Shown here one piece after another: positions 1-12,915 of a stretch of 64,000 nt of DNA (position 1 is the first letter of the stretch; the number at the start of each line of letters is the position of its first letter). The stretch is from Trichopria drosophilae (Eukaryota > Arthropoda > Insecta > Hymenoptera > Diapriidae), in contig CM059582.1 of the NCBI GenBank assembly GCA_030407085.1, positions 14,365,501 through 14,429,500 on the forward strand. The letters run 5' to 3'. The position numbers and the translations under genes were made by a program. Under the pieces are notes generated by a model. It was not told the DNA's origin, did not search any database, and saw only the letters and a list, made by a program, of their open reading frames with translations.

Positions 1-450
1 TCAAGAAACCCGATGAGGCACCAGAAATCAACTTGCCATCCATCCAACCAACACAGCCAAGCAAACCAGAAGTCTACTTCATCAAGTACAAGACACAGGT
101 AAGAAAACGTTTCGTTAACTGTCTTTATTTTCAACCTTTGAAACATCATGTTATGAAAATACTTTAACTTTTCAAATGATCAATGTTCCTTTCTAATCAT
201 ACAAATGTTTGAATTACAGAAGGATGGCGGTGGCGGCGGTGGCAGCATTGGCGGTGGTGGAATCGGAGGTGGAATCGGTGGAGGAATCGGTGACGGAATC
301 GGAGGTGGAATTGGCGGTCTCGATGGCGGCCATGGAGGTGGAATCGGTGGAATTGGAGGAGGCAGTGGTGGAATCGGTGGAATCGGCGGTGGTGGCGGTT
401 CTGGCCCCAGTTCGAGCTATGGCGTTCCCGGAGCATCCGGCCCCTACTAG
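1..450 (+). CDS. Tweedle (DUF243) cuticular protein, 3' two exons (5' end outside window)
   Basis: Tweedle proteins are secreted, chitin-associated structural proteins of insect cuticle. Exon A (1-98) is open in the frame starting at base 3 and encodes 32 residues ending KPEVYFIKYKTQ, the most conserved DUF243 block. A GT donor follows at 99-100. The acceptor CAG ends at 219, and exon B (220-450) continues in phase 0 with KDGGGG and runs to TAG at 448-450. Exon B encodes a low-complexity tail of about 76 residues made of GGIGG/GGGIGG repeats and ending SSSYGVPGASGPY. Gly-rich tails after the DUF243 core are common in cuticular proteins. The signal peptide and most of the DUF243 core lie left of the window, so the exact paralogue cannot be named. 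Family assignment is firm from the KPEVYFIKYKT block; the splice junction is inferred from GT/AG and frame continuity. Confidence 0.9.
99..219 (+). other. intron of the Tweedle gene
   Basis: A 121-bp AT-rich intron starts GTAAGA and ends TTACAG. It is short, as is usual for insects, and joins two phase-0 exons. An ATG at 205 lies inside it just before the acceptor, so an ORF that starts there is not a real start. Confidence 0.85.
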
Positions 451-661
451 TCAAATATCATCATTCCTCCTAGCTTCTCCGTTCACGACACCCTACACGA
501 CACTCACTTGTCAACACAGTTACACACACGCACGAAATCAGACACACGGACGTGTAACGCGAGAATCCGTTGTAAGATAGCGTTCAGGGCGAACTCACCG
601 AAGAGACCGAAGAAATCGAACAGGGCGTCCCGACAACATCAATGCCCGATCTTCGCGATTG

Positions 662-686
662 TTACGATTACGATTACGATTACGAT
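662..686 (+). repeat. (TTACGA)n microsatellite
   Basis: About four tandem copies of the hexamer lie in the Tweedle 3' UTR. Confidence 0.85.
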
Positions 687-888
687 AACCCTTCCGCGAC
701 TGTGTTACGTCGATGCGAGCGAATTTCGCACGACGACGATGCCGATGATGAAGATGACGATGATGTACGAGAGCGTTGTCTGCGACCGACGATGCGAGGA
801 CGGGAACGAGGACGATCGTTCTCACATCGCGATCACGACAATGCGACGAACTTTTTTATATCTACTTTTTGCAAGAAAACGGTGGCGA

Positions 889-894
889 AATAAA
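889..894 (+). terminator. polyadenylation signal AATAAA
   Basis: A canonical AATAAA lies about 440 bp downstream of the Tweedle stop. A T/G-rich stretch follows at 895-935, as expected of a downstream element. Confidence 0.65.
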
Positions 895-915
895 GCTTTT
901 GTGTATTTTTTTACA

Positions 916-2160
916 TAAGACCTTGTTTTTTTGGTACTTATCAACCCCAAAATCCTCTTTTCCTTTTGGCGTATGGTGTTTCCTCTCTTCGAAATTCAGT
1001 TTTTGACATTCTATATTTGGTTTTCGCATTTCCATTATCAAAAATAATGATACTCGTTGTATAACTCATGTATACATAATTCAGGAAGTAAAATGACCGA
1101 CGTTAGATGCTCTAAGTATTTACCTTTTAGTTTTCAATTCGAGTTTGTGGTTACTGCTTCAATAGAATATCAGTTTTCGAGCTTGCGTAAAAATGAAGTA
1201 AAAGTTAAGTAAGCTGGGGGAGAATAGTCTCATGCCACATTGTGCATTTCGAGAAGCTTCAGAGTACTTTCACTGGTCACGGAACACATGGAACGTTAAT
1301 CACGCAGTGAAAATCGGCGAGGAAGATCGTGCCGTTGGCAATTTGTACTCTTCTCACTTTCAGGTCTAATCGAAGCCAGTTTTGCATCGGAACGAATCAT
1401 CTGAGAAATGAGGAAGCGATGTGCGAAGAACGGTGTGCCAACCTGGCTATTATCTCATTATTAACGAACCGATCTTTTCATGTTTTAAAAGCGAGGTTAC
1501 CATTACGTATGGCGATTACGGTTCTGAAAGTACACATTGGACAAATCAAATAAATTACTTGTATTGTCGAGGTCCAATAAGTTCTCCACAAATTATCTAA
1601 TGGCTGTGGGAACATTTGTGTTACGATGATTGTTAAGTAGAAAAATGATACGTGCAGTTATGGGAGATGCTCTAACAGTTGTTAAAAATTGTGGACCAAG
1701 GATTTGACCGTCCAATTTATCGACCTTGCACCTAAGTTTTATTTTGTCTTAGACAATAGGGTGTTGTTATCATTTAACATTTTTCCCCATTCCTCTATAT
1801 TCATGACAGTAAAATGATGTTCATAGCATAATCCTTTTAGTGACCATTTTGTAGTCCTGCAGTATGCTGCATGGTAACAAGATGTTTATCCTATAAATTA
1901 TCAAATATATTCCTGTTTATCCATTGGTATCATGACATTCATAAAAAGACTTTACATCCTAAAAAAGATTTATCTAGGATCATTTTCTAGTCAGGAAATG
2001 GAAGAAAGAAAAGTGAAACAAAGAATAAAGATTGTAAAAAATAAAAATAAGCGTCAGTTGTCACAAGAGACGAGTCACGAAGAGTTACGATAGACGTGAT
2101 TGGAGATCGAGGGAGTCATGGAAAGTCAAGGAGGAAAGCACCTGGTCTGACATCCGATAA
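916..2160. other. intergenic, no feature seen
   Basis: AT-rich DNA. The only open frames are short (under 80 codons) and unrecognisable. No repeat or RNA motif was noticed. Confidence 0.6.
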
Positions 2161-2860
2161 TTGATCGAATCCCCAGACGGCGCATCGCGTGCTCCGAACA
2201 CTCGTCATCGCCGGAAAAACGCATCTAAAGAGACTAGCCACGGCGAAAGCAATTTTCTCGGCAGGTGACCGAAAATGACCGATATTTGACGAGTCTTGCC
2301 GATTTCATTGGAGCAATTGGATGGAAGCCCGCGGCGTGGATCGAGTGTGATCGTGTGATCGACTCTCACCGATCTTGCATTCGCCACATTTCTACACGAA
2401 ACGCGAACTATAAAATCCGCCGAAGGGAAAGGAAAAGGGAAAGGGAAAGGGAAAGCAGCGGTCGTCTTCACCGCGTAGGCCGGCCAAAACAACCGAGCAA
2501 CTTTCACAGGGAATCTTATACACTTTTATTCTTGACCGAAACGCCAGTCCGAAAAAAAAACGAGCATCGAGAGGGTCACGCCGACCTCCTTCACAAAAAT
2601 GCGGGACATCCGGGTCTGGGCTCTCGGAGCTCGGACATAAATTCGTTCCGAAATCTGGAACGTGAGTGAAATTAACGGCTTTGGTCCTTTGTCGCTTATT
2701 CTTCCGACAAAGACGTCTCAACCGACGCCTCGCTCGAAGATACGAACGAAGGAGGAACTCGAGATGTTCATTACGACTTGGGGAAACCCGTGCGATACAG
2801 GAAATGAAAGTGAATGTTTCGCCTAGGGAATTTTTCGCGGATATCGGTGTCTCTTAGAAG
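2160..2860. other. CpG-richer patch with (GGGAAA)n run
   Basis: This patch is clearly richer in C and G than its surroundings. Overlapping open frames on both strands (2265-2669 on +, 2205-2507 and 2392-2721 on -) have arginine-rich translations with no recognisable domain. A (GGGAAA)n purine run lies at 2423-2455 and a TATAAAA at 2409-2415. It could be a promoter or first-exon region, or an old element. Nothing decides between these, and I do not call a gene. Confidence 0.4.
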
Positions 2861-4310
2861 GGTATACCCTTTCTTGGAAAAACATACCATAGTTGGATGC
2901 CATTTTTCAAATCTGAAAAATTTATGAGGTAGAGTTGTCATGGGGTTGACAACAATTGTTGGTAATAATCTAAAATCAACATCCCCATTTCAATTGTTCA
3001 CATTCGTCAGTACGTTTCAGTATTCCAGTTTCGAAATTGTGATCGATAAGCCATTTTTGGGCGATACAACCTTTGGAAGGTGACCGTTGCACAACATCTG
3101 CAGTGAAAAATTGGTTTCGATTTCGTTAAATGTGACCGATAAGCCTTTTTCGGTCAGTAGGATCGCTGGGTCCTTAATTAAAGGGAGCAGGTCACGCAAA
3201 TCGAAAACTTTCGATTCTGGGTGGACAAAAAGGAAAGTGAGAGAAAAATTTATTGTTCTGGGACCAGTAAATTAGCCGTTCGATCGGGTGCGTGCACGGA
3301 TGAAAGGGACAACATATTATTGCGTATACTTCTGTAACTTAAATTTTATCTAACATTGAGCAACGTTCAACATTTACTTTCCATTTCCACCCATTGATGG
3401 ATTCAAGGTGTAGATGAATTTTAACACCACGAATCAATGCTGTGCAGCATCGCACACCATCAAGACGACCTCGTGTTGAGAGATAGAGGAGCCGAGAAAG
3501 CGGTCTCGATTTTCAAAGTAAGGAATTATCGCGATGCTACTGCCGCTTCCTTGTGCGTTTACTTGTCTGAATAGTTTACGAAGCGAAACTTCCCGTCTCT
3601 TCTCGGGAGATTACATTCCACGTTAGCAGCCACCGCGCATAATGCCTGTATGAGGTAGGACAGGGAATGCGATCCTTTGTTATGAAATAAATATACAGAA
3701 TTCGCTTAGCTCGAGAAGGTCATTTTTTTTTGGTATAAGGGAGGATGCTGGATGAAAGTGGCCTTATAAATTATATGGCCCGAAAAAATCGAGATTATCG
3801 AATTACAATCAAAGTTATGTAAAATAATGGGACGTGGAAGAGGTTTTATGAGAACCTTCTTGATTATGTTCCAGATTTGCGATTCGTTGAGAAAACTCAT
3901 GAATAGTTTTATATTAAATATTATACTTTTCTAACACTTTCTTATTATTGTAGTTATTTTTTTAATTATAAGAAATTGAAGAACATACAAACAGATTTGA
4001 CTTTTTTGTTATAACGAGCACATTATGAAACATTTTGGGCAATATGTTGGAACCACTAAAATGGTAAGCTCTTTCAGAATGTAAGAGCAAAATTTTAATA
4101 AAATTAACTACCACAAGTTATTAACGTATTTTTTTTAAACATGATCTTTTATATTTTTGTTTTTATTCAAATATCAGTTTCATTTCTAATTGGTATTGGG
4201 GTACACATGTAAGGTGAAAAATGAACCTTTTGGACTGAAATACCGTGCTCCATTTTCTAATTCAATGCGGCGGCTTCCAAAATCGCTGGTAAAGTATGGA
4301 ATACTTATTA
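2861..4310. other. intergenic, mostly featureless
   Basis: Apart from the 3.04-3.16 kb direct repeat, I see no gene, RNA or element. Open frames are under 65 codons. Confidence 0.55.
3037..3165. repeat. diverged direct repeat, ~93-bp period
   Basis: GTGATCGATAAGCC at 3039 and GTGACCGATAAGCC at 3132 share flanking TTCG and TTTTT sequence, consistent with an old tandem duplication. Confidence 0.45.
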
Positions 4311-4315
4311 GGCCC

Positions 4316-4500
4316 GGATAGGAAAAGTTATTCCATGGGTATTCTTGTAATGGTCTGTGTATATCCAATGAATATCCGATTATGTATAAAAAGGATTTTT
4401 ATTAGGATATCCATCTGCTGATATTACTTGAACACCCCCTAAATTCTGGTGAATATACTGAAGGATATCTCTGGAATATTTCAGGATAACTTAGCAAAAG
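4316..4500. repeat. GATATC/GGATATCC word patch
   Basis: The near-palindromic words GGATAT, TATATCC, AATATCC, GGATATCC and GGATATC recur every 15-40 bp through this patch without a fixed period. Confidence 0.45.
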
Positions 4501-5890
4501 GAGATATTTGATTGTCTATGTTCGGATGATAGTAAGAAAGTCAATAAATTGTACTGCATAATATTTTACAAATTAATGATATTATGAAAATTTGATTATT
4601 TGCAATGGAAATTTATAAAAATTACAGAAATACTTAGTTTCATTTGTAACCTGAAAGAATAGACAAGTCACAAACTTTATGTGCATTGCTCATCTGAAAG
4701 AAAACAATTACAACAATTATTTTAAGGAGATTTAAATCGCAATACGATGGTTAACGGTTAGGGGCCGGGGGGGGGGGGGGCCCTCGGGACGCAAACGCTC
4801 CTTACGTTAAACAAAAATGACGTATGCGCTTCAAGATAAATGCAGCAAACCACAAAATAATACGATTTTTCTAGTTTTGACTTTGAAGACGACCTTGACG
4901 CCTATTTTAATCAAAATACGTCAACAAACGTATGTTCAAAAAAATTGAAGTATATGGGCTTTTCGGAAGTATCTCGATATCTTTTAAACAACAGATTAGT
5001 TTTCTTAGCAATTGATTGAATAATATAAATAAATAATTGATTTGAAGCTTTTGTTATTTTGATCGGTCCAATGACAATCGTCAAACTATCTTTTATATTC
5101 AAGGCGCTGTTTGGGCATTGTGCTCCTTTTTATCAATTATTACTTGATAATTGACAACTCATTTTTTACTCAAGCTTTTATTAATTTGGAATATTTCGTC
5201 TAGTTCGATAGAATATAAAACATAACAATAACGTAAACATTCCTTTTTCCATCATTCCAAAGGGATGTTTCTTTAAAGGGAGGGGTAAAAATAATTACTA
5301 ATATTTTTAGGCGCTTAAAAGTCATAAGTTACACTAAAACCCGAAATTGAATTCATTAAAATCGAACTAGTCCCACAATTTCAAATATTTTTAAATTAAA
5401 ACATTTGTACACTATTTCTTATCATTTTCGACATTGAGACCTGGAGATTTCTTAATATGTCATACATTTGAAGAAATAAACATTCTAAATGAAAAAAACA
5501 AATTTTGAAATATTTTTGTCTAAGTATCCTAATTTTAAAGAGAAAAATCTGAGCAAATTGCAATACTTACATTTAAAAGGCGAAGGGCTAATCTCTAACT
5601 TTCCGCCCATCCTCTTTAAAATAAAATAACCAGTATCTAATATACGTATACTTTCTTTCTTAATAGGATGACGTGAAAAATATATTTTACCAATTCAAGG
5701 AACAATAACGATTGATACTGCCTTTCAACTTGTTTTCTCCATTTCCTTTGTTTTTATTCATTTTTAACATCAACTTTGTAGATTTAAAAATTAAGGTTGT
5801 AAACTTTATACCATAGTTTGATGCAGTTCTTTATTCTTAATCGAGTGATATAAAAATCTCAATTTTCATAGAAATTTCGCCTACGTGTTC
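4501..5890. other. intergenic; G14 homopolymer at 4767-4780
   Basis: AT-rich DNA with one unusual GC block, GGGGCC followed by 14 G and CCCTCGGGAC. No coding signal was seen. Confidence 0.55.
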
Positions 5891-5894
5891 TTTT

Positions 5895-6745
5895 ACATTG
5901 CACGGAATAATAGAATATGGGATATTGAAAATATCTAGTGAACAGCTTTGTGTCAATGATGAGCCTTGGGTATTGTATCATTTTCCTATCTATGTAAATA
6001 TCGACTCACACAAATGCCGGTACGATAAGAAAACGTTTAGAATTGAGACTAAACGAACTAATTGGATAGAATGTAGACAAGGACTAGAACAAAATTATTA
6101 TGATTTACTTACGAAAGAATACGATAAATCGTCTCCTAGCGAAATGTATCAGATCTTTTTTAATATTATTACAAAAGTAATTCAAAGTAGCCCGCCACGT
6201 ATTAAAAAGTTTCATGCAAATAAGCGCATACTCAGGAACCCCGCACCGTGGTGGGATAATGAGTGGGACAAGTTAAAAAGACTTCGACGAGCTACTTATA
6301 AAAATTGGGAATTCATTAAAGATCTAAGTGACTTAATCAACTACAAAAAATACTACGTAGCATTTAGGAAAACTATAAAACTTAAAAAAGAGAGTGTTTA
6401 AACAAATTCGCGGATGGCATCAATAATCCCAATTACGTCTGGAAAAAGTGCAAAGTATTTAAAAATAACTAGACAAAAAATCGTCCTTTAAGCTCTACCG
6501 ATAATTGACAAAATACATCCAAAATTGATGCAGCCTTGAATAAATTATGTCCTGATTGGGCTTCGACAGATCCATCATGTATTCCGACTTACTCACCAAA
6601 CGAATTTTATGATACACCATTTAACTTCGCAGAATTTAACATCGCATTAGACTCTAAAAAAATAATGCGTCTCCAGGTATGGACGGAGCCTGCTTCCAAA
6701 TCTTGCAAAATCTTCCGTTAAAATTTAAATTAATTTTTTGTAAAT
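5895..6745 (+). mobile_element. decayed non-LTR retrotransposon fragment (endonuclease end, linker, RT start)
   Basis: The main frame (5898-6401) begins in the C-terminal end of an AP endonuclease domain: EPWVLYHFPIYVNI matches the usual (G)SDHFPI-V-I block with the catalytic SDH degraded. It continues through the linker with the typical APWWDNE motif, a basic helix and YKKYYVAFRKTIK. After a stop and a gap, 6536-6721 carries the start of the RT domain (CPDWASTDPS, FNFAEFNIAL). A frameshift then gives NASPGMDGACFQILQ near 6661, which is the SPGxDG motif of non-LTR RTs. The copy breaks off about 60 bp later, before any catalytic RT motif. It contains stops and at least one frameshift, so it is dead. 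Best guess is the Jockey/I superfamily; the clade is uncertain. Confidence 0.8.
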
Positions 6746-9700
6746 AATATAAAACCTAAAAAATAAATAATTATTTTTATTTCACTTAAGAAATTATCAG
6801 ATAAGAAGTCTATATTATAGTATATGTGATTAGTTATTACTCCACTTTTTGTACGTTGTAAGGTTTGTAGAGTACTAAGGGAATAACAGAAAATTATTAG
6901 ATATTGAAAGTGTCATTGTTCTAATTTTATAAGTCGTCGTTACCATTTCAGCAAAAACAAACAGAAAAAGAAATTTAGTTAAAAAATCTCACACTAATGT
7001 TTTTCGGTATGTTGCAGTTACAACTAATTGGCTCAATTCACAATTCTATTTGCTGCTTATCCTAATTGGAAACAAAAACTGTGTTGTATAGATAATTCTT
7101 CGATCGATGTAAAATTTCTAAAAGTAGCAATTGGATATTCTTACGTCAGTAAAATATGAAGAGCAGATTTATAAGTTCTTGAAAGAGATATTTGATGAAG
7201 GTATTGAACATAACCCAAGCAGCAAATAGCTTGAAATTACCTGTTTTCGACCTTTGCTCAGGACGAGAGAATTTCCCAACATCTTATTTAAGCTAAAATT
7301 GAAGTCGAATTATGGTAAGTGAAGAATATAGTATAAAGTATTTTGGTAAAACGTTTATTCCCGATCGATCCTACAGTCTGAATTTGGAAAAATGAACCTG
7401 TGTCACAATTGGAAATACAGGTGATAGTCCAGCTAAATACCAAGCTTATTTTTTATTGATTTGAGTGATTAATAAATATTTGAAAATTTGTGGGTGACTT
7501 CATTTTGAAGAGTCTGACAAACTTTTCATTTGCGAACATCTGCAGGCGGTGTTGTCGAGAGAATTCGTGATAACTTCTTCTGCGAGAAAAACATTTGTTG
7601 GACAATGTGACCAGTTGATTTTATAAATAATTATTAAACAATCCGACACATTTTTTACTGCAGAAAAAAACATCATAAATTAGTGATATTTCACGCATGT
7701 GTGCTCGAAAATGCATTACGAATCTGACCTCCAATTTTCAAAATTCATAATGATGGATCCAAGATGGCTACAGGAATATGCGTTGCTTGATCGTGATGAA
7801 ACTATATTCTGCATAGTTGCATTCAGTAAATAAATATGTTACAATTTACAGTGTAGTTACAGGTATGTATATCTTCAAATTGATGTAATAATTTTCCTAC
7901 GTTTCTTTTTAATTTTTTAAAATTATTTTCAAATTTAAACTGTAAACTACTTTTGCAGGTAATTTATAATATGAACTAATCCGCTAATTTTCACCGTTAC
8001 ATATTTACTACAGCTCTGTATTAAACGTGTAACGATAAAATTTCAACAATAGCCTTTATTCGGATAGGAATCTGGAATATAATTTTGAAATCCGAACGTA
8101 CAGTAACAACTGACGTTTTCTAATTTTTAAAACTCTCTGTGAACATGCAATACATATAAACAAAGGTGTTTTAGTAGTCAAAGTGGCTTATAAATAAGGT
8201 TTTCGGGCAAATGCCTACGAAAATTCATTAGATGTACATGCATTTCAATCTGAAATTATGTACATCATCTCAAACACCGTGCGCCGGGATCGCTCGGATA
8301 CCAAAAAACGTTAGGCTTTGTCGAAACAATTTCAAATCATCTCGAAAACGGAAAAACATTACCAATGTTGATAATGATAAAAAATTGTTAATAATGAATA
8401 TGAAATGAATTTCTTTGTGTAAAATCATTATTAAAATTTATTTGAACCTCAATGTCCTAATGGTTTGCAAAAAGTTGAGAAACCTACAAATTTCCAAATA
8501 TTTTGTAATTTTTTTTTCAATATTGACGCCATATTAACTCCTGTTGGCTGAAACTCAATTTTGACCTCGAAAAGTTGAAAAGTATTGGGGGATAATGGGT
8601 TAAAATAACTCAATGTCTTTATCACAGATTTATTAGTAATTCTCACAATTTCATATTGTAATCTGTGCAATATACTTATAGTAATGTTGTTTTAAACAGC
8701 GATTCTACATCGCGGAACATAAATATAATAACAAAGTAGGTTTGTTAACGGAAGCAATAAAATTGTTATGTAGACAAAGTTTACAATAAGATATAAATGT
8801 TATAATTACAGTTTGTTTATAAAATTCGTTCCTCAATTACATTTGATATTTTAATAAATCCGAATACTACTCTTAAAAATCCATATACCACAATTTTTCT
8901 TGCTAACTGTAGTGCTGACTTTATATTAACAATAGGTTGTTGGGAAAACAAATGTTTAGCAACCATAACAAATCCATTTTCTCCTCGTAGGTTACATGTT
9001 ACAATTAGTGAAGGTTAACATTTCTTCACACTGATTATGTAGTTTCTACATAAAAAACTCCTTATTTACAATTCACATAAGATCGTAAGTTTCCCACATG
9101 CTCCAGAGCCTTGTTCTGATGAACCTACGCCAAAAAGATAATAGTTAATATAAATAATTTCTTAAACTATAATAGCGAATGGAATGAAGTAGTTCGTGAA
9201 ACTATTAAAACAATGACGATTTATAATAAACGATTTTAAATAATCCGATCATTAATTATAACAATTAGTCAAATTGGCAATAAAAATTGGTGCATTTTAG
9301 TGACTTTATAGTTAAATTAACTATTTTTATGTAACGACAACTCTATTTAATCCTCAATTTTATTAATACATTAATAAAATTTCAGGCTTATGACTTGTAA
9401 TAGTATTTATTTTTTTTGTTGAAAACTGTTGTTGTTACTTATACGTATAAAATTAATTTCAAGGTTTCGTCTGCAAAATGATAAAAAATAGGTATTTTTA
9501 AAGAAATTGGATGATAGGAATTACAATTTAGAAAAAATCAACTATTGTTTTCTGTATTTTTAATAAAGAGTAAATTTAAACAGGGAACGTCATTTTCTAT
9601 TTTAAATTGAAACTTTATTCTATCATGACAATTGTTGAAAACTTATATTTAGTAATGCAAGTAATATAATATTTTATTATAAAAATATAAATGAACAATA

Positions 9701-11540
9701 TACGATTATACTACTATTATTTTAAAATAATTCTCCATGAGATGTATGGGAGAGACTTCATGGAGTACAATTAATTTGTAATGGATGAAGTCTCAGCCAT
9801 TCATCTGATGGATTACATATTTCTTAAAAATATATGTAATAAAAAACGTGCACTGAATTTGGGTGTCGTGATCAAAATTGGCACGTGATGATCGATAAAT
9901 AACTTACGTATACATATTAAAAATTGACGTATGATAATATTTACAACAGTTTGATTATATTAAATTCTATAATTAAAAATGGGTAATTGTTACCAAGCCA
10001 AATCCCTCCTGTAAATGAAACATAAATCTTTTTGAATTGTCGGCATATTTACGCTGTCGGCAATTTGTCTTATTAACGTTCCTGTGGGAGATTGGCGTTT
10101 CGCTATTTACCGTTGATTAGAGCCAATTATAACTCAGTTTGCAAAAATTTCACGAACAAAACAGTTCCCTTTGTCATTTCTTTCACACTTATTAAGAGTA
10201 AATAAATTTAAGATTTAATGTTCAATCATTTAAAATGTTGTTATTGCTTAATTAACAGATAGTAGGTAATATATTAATGATGGTGAAGAACTTGATCAAG
10301 TTAAATATTTTTCTCCTCATAGTTAAGTGTGTTAATATACGATTTATGATTAATGGGGTTCTTAAAGGAAAGAAAATTTATTTGTAATTTAGTGTGTATT
10401 ATTTTGTGCTCTTTTATATATTTTAAATTATTATATAAAATTAATTTTTGTTGATGTTTTAAAGTTTTGAGAATGACATTTTTTATTAGTTCATTTTCAA
10501 CAATTCGAAATAATTTTATTTTTTTATTATTATTATTACCCTCTGTACACTGAAAAAGTGTAGTAGTTTTTAATAAAATCTTACTTAATTCAAATGGTTT
10601 CATTCAATAGTTGCAACAAAATATTTATAGAAAAAATATTCACCGTTTACTCAAACAAAATTAATAATTCCTTGATTAAACTTAATATTTACTTAATTTT
10701 ATATAATTATATTTCATTTTTCAAAGAAACCCAATTCTTTGTTTAAGCGATGCATTTTTTAGTTTCAGTAGAGACAGGCTGCGAACAAAAACGATTTAAA
10801 TCTTGTGTATAAATATTTAAACCACTTTTGCTCTCAGTCTGCTTTATGAATTGATCTGTGCAAAAAACGCACAAAAGTACATTTTTGGCCAAATTGAGAT
10901 AATTATAAATTCTTTATTTTAAAGGACAGATCTATTGGTTGACTCATATTAAATTTGTTAATCTTCATTTCGTGTTGTCTAGGACTTAAGTTCAGGACTT
11001 AGATCCCTTTTTGCATAAATCGGAAGGTTATTAAAGTTAAAATGTTACAATGTTATTAAGTAGTGTTTGTTTACTAATAATGATCTACAGTTCGCAATTT
11101 TCTGGAGTATTAAACTGTTTACAATTTTATAGAATACCCACTGATGCAGGTCACTCTACTAGTGTCCAGCATCCGATAAAAAAATATATATGTATGAGAA
11201 TCGGATACTTCAAAGAAGGTACCGGAACAATCAGTTATATACATCAAAGTATATATACATTCTAGACGTTTCGGATCTCTTCCGGTGTGATACTCGCAAT
11301 GTGTGCATAAGGGGTGCGCCCCCCTAACTCCCACCACCAACCTTTCCTAACCTAACATCCATAACATATGCCTAACCTAGGTAGTGTATACCCAGACCCG
11401 GATCTATCGTTTTTAAATTGGTTCTGGCAGTATCGTAAATTTGCCTTAAATCTACCAGGGTCGTCTGAAAGTTTGCAGTTTTTCTCCAACTCTCTGGATT
11501 TTACCATGTTTGGTTGTTCACCTATGCGTCTTTCGCATTC
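6746..11540. other. long AT-rich intergenic stretch
   Basis: There is no gene in nearly 5 kb. Open frames are short and AT-biased. A repeat end is noted separately at 8450-8603. Near 11.3 kb there is a small GC-richer patch with short CCTAAC runs. Confidence 0.55.
8450..8603 (-). repeat. possible end of a TTAACCC-type dispersed repeat
   Basis: On the minus strand the stretch starts TTAACCCATTATCC and contains TTTTCGAGGTC and CAAAATTGAG, also found in the 63.4-kb repeat. The other end was not found. Confidence 0.35.
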
Positions 11541-12915
11541 CTAGACGATGAAATAGCCAGTCAATGAAGTGCGTTGAGTATAACTTGCATGGGGCGATGC
11601 ACCATAGACGATGAAGTAGATAGTCGATAAAGAGGCTAGATGATATAGTGACCAGACGAAGAAGTGTCCAGATGACAAAGTATTTCGGCGATTACGTGTC
11701 TAGATGACGAAGTGGTCAAGTGGTGAAGTATCTGGGCCATAAAGACAGATGATACAGTGGCCAGACGATGAAGTGCATAGATGTAGAAGTTTTGCAGTAG
11801 TGAAGTATCGAGACGAGGAAGTGTCTAGATGATGGAGTGTCTAGACGAGGAAGTATCCAGATGATGAAGTATTCCGGTGATGAAATGGACAGACGATATA
11901 GTATAACCAGACGATGAAGTGCCTAGATGATGAAGTGCATAGATGACGAAGTGTTCCAGTGGTGAAGTGTCCAGACATGAATTGTCTAAATAATGAGTGT
12001 TTAGACGATGAAGTCTCAAGAGGATGAAGTTTCCAGATGATGAATTATTCCGATGATGAAGTATCTAAATGAGGATGTTTCCAGATGATGAAGTGTCTAG
12101 ATGAGGATGTTTCCAGATGATGAAGTGGTCCGGCGATGAACTGGACAGGCGATGAAGTAGACAGACGATACTGTAGTTAGACGATGAAGAGTCTGGATAA
12201 CGAAGTGCTTTAGTGGTAAAGTTTCCAGACGATGAAGTGTCGAGATGATGTAGTATTCCGACGATGCAGTGGACAGACGAAATTGAGGCCAGACGTTGCA
12301 GAGTGTAGATGACGAAGTGTTCCAGTGATGAAGTGTCCAAACATGAATTGTCTAGACAATGAGTGTCTAGACGATGAAGTCTCCAGACGATGAAGTTTCC
12401 AGATATTGAATTATTCCGATGCTGAAGTTTTCAGGCGATGAAACGTCTAGATGAGGTTTCCAGATGATGAAGTGATCCGGCAATGAAGCGGCCAGTTGAT
12501 TAAGTATGTGGATGGGTATATTTTCTGATTATGAAGTGTTCTGACGATAAGGAACCTAGATGATGAAGTGCACATACGACATGGTGGCCAAATGATGAAG
12601 TTTTGTCGTGATAAAGGGTGGAAACCATGAAGTGTCTAGATCATGAAGTGTTTTGAGACGAAGTGGCCCAGACTATGAAGTGTTCATTACGATAATGTGT
12701 TCTGGAAATTAAATGTTCCAAATGACTATACATATATGATGCCACGATGTATTGTATGGATAGTGTCTTGAATACACCTTGTCCCAACGATGAAGTGTGT
12801 AATCGCTGAAGGGAGTAGATAATAATGTGTTCCTGACATGAAATAGTTAGTCATGAAGCGTTGAATCCATGATGTATCCATAGACGATGAAATATGATAC
12901 AATGAAATGTCCATG
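11541..12915. repeat. satellite/minisatellite of ~16-bp units (GTGTCCAGACGATGAA)
   Basis: About 1.4 kb is made almost wholly of degenerate 16-bp units, consensus GTGTCYAGAYGATGAA, with occasional 14-18-bp variants; over 80 units fit. A higher-order copy is visible: the block starting GTGTTCCAGTGGTGAA at 11951 is repeated from 12317, an offset of about 366 bp (near 23 units), with the same order of variants (CAGACATGAATTGTCTA, then ATGAGTGT, then ATTATTCCGATG). Units decay towards both ends. Because 16 is not a multiple of 3, the minus-strand frames that give HHLDTSSSG-like peptides are by-products of the repeat. Confidence 0.92.

Larger units (their letters stand above)
451..915 (+). other. 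3' UTR of the Tweedle gene
   Basis: The sequence from the stop codon to just past the AATAAA at 889-894 is more GC- and CpG-rich than the DNA further right, as expected for transcribed sequence. It contains a (TTACGA)n run and GAC/GAT-rich stretches. Overlapping open frames here on both strands have repetitive, arginine- or aspartate-rich translations and no family resemblance, so I treat them as UTR. The cleavage site is inferred. Confidence 0.65.

Noticed and set aside
205..580. Alternative + frame (209-580) and minus frame (197-454) across the Tweedle exon
   Set aside because: They are shadow frames of the Gly-rich exon; the 220-450 frame continues exon A in phase.
2205..2721. A gene in the CpG-richer patch
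   Set aside because: Competing frames on both strands, purine-run-driven Arg/Glu and Pro/Phe repeats, and no domain.
4761..4790. G14 run (and C14 at 42976) as a meaningful motif pair
   Set aside because: Flanks differ, and homopolymers of this length are also prone to assembly or sequencing error.
11825..12340. Minus-strand frames with HHLDTSSSG-like repeated peptides
   Set aside because: They arise from the 16-bp satellite; the unit length is not a multiple of 3 and stops recur.
11541..12915. Possible CRISPR-like array
   Set aside because: Units are 16 bp and contiguous with no unique spacers; the genome is eukaryotic.
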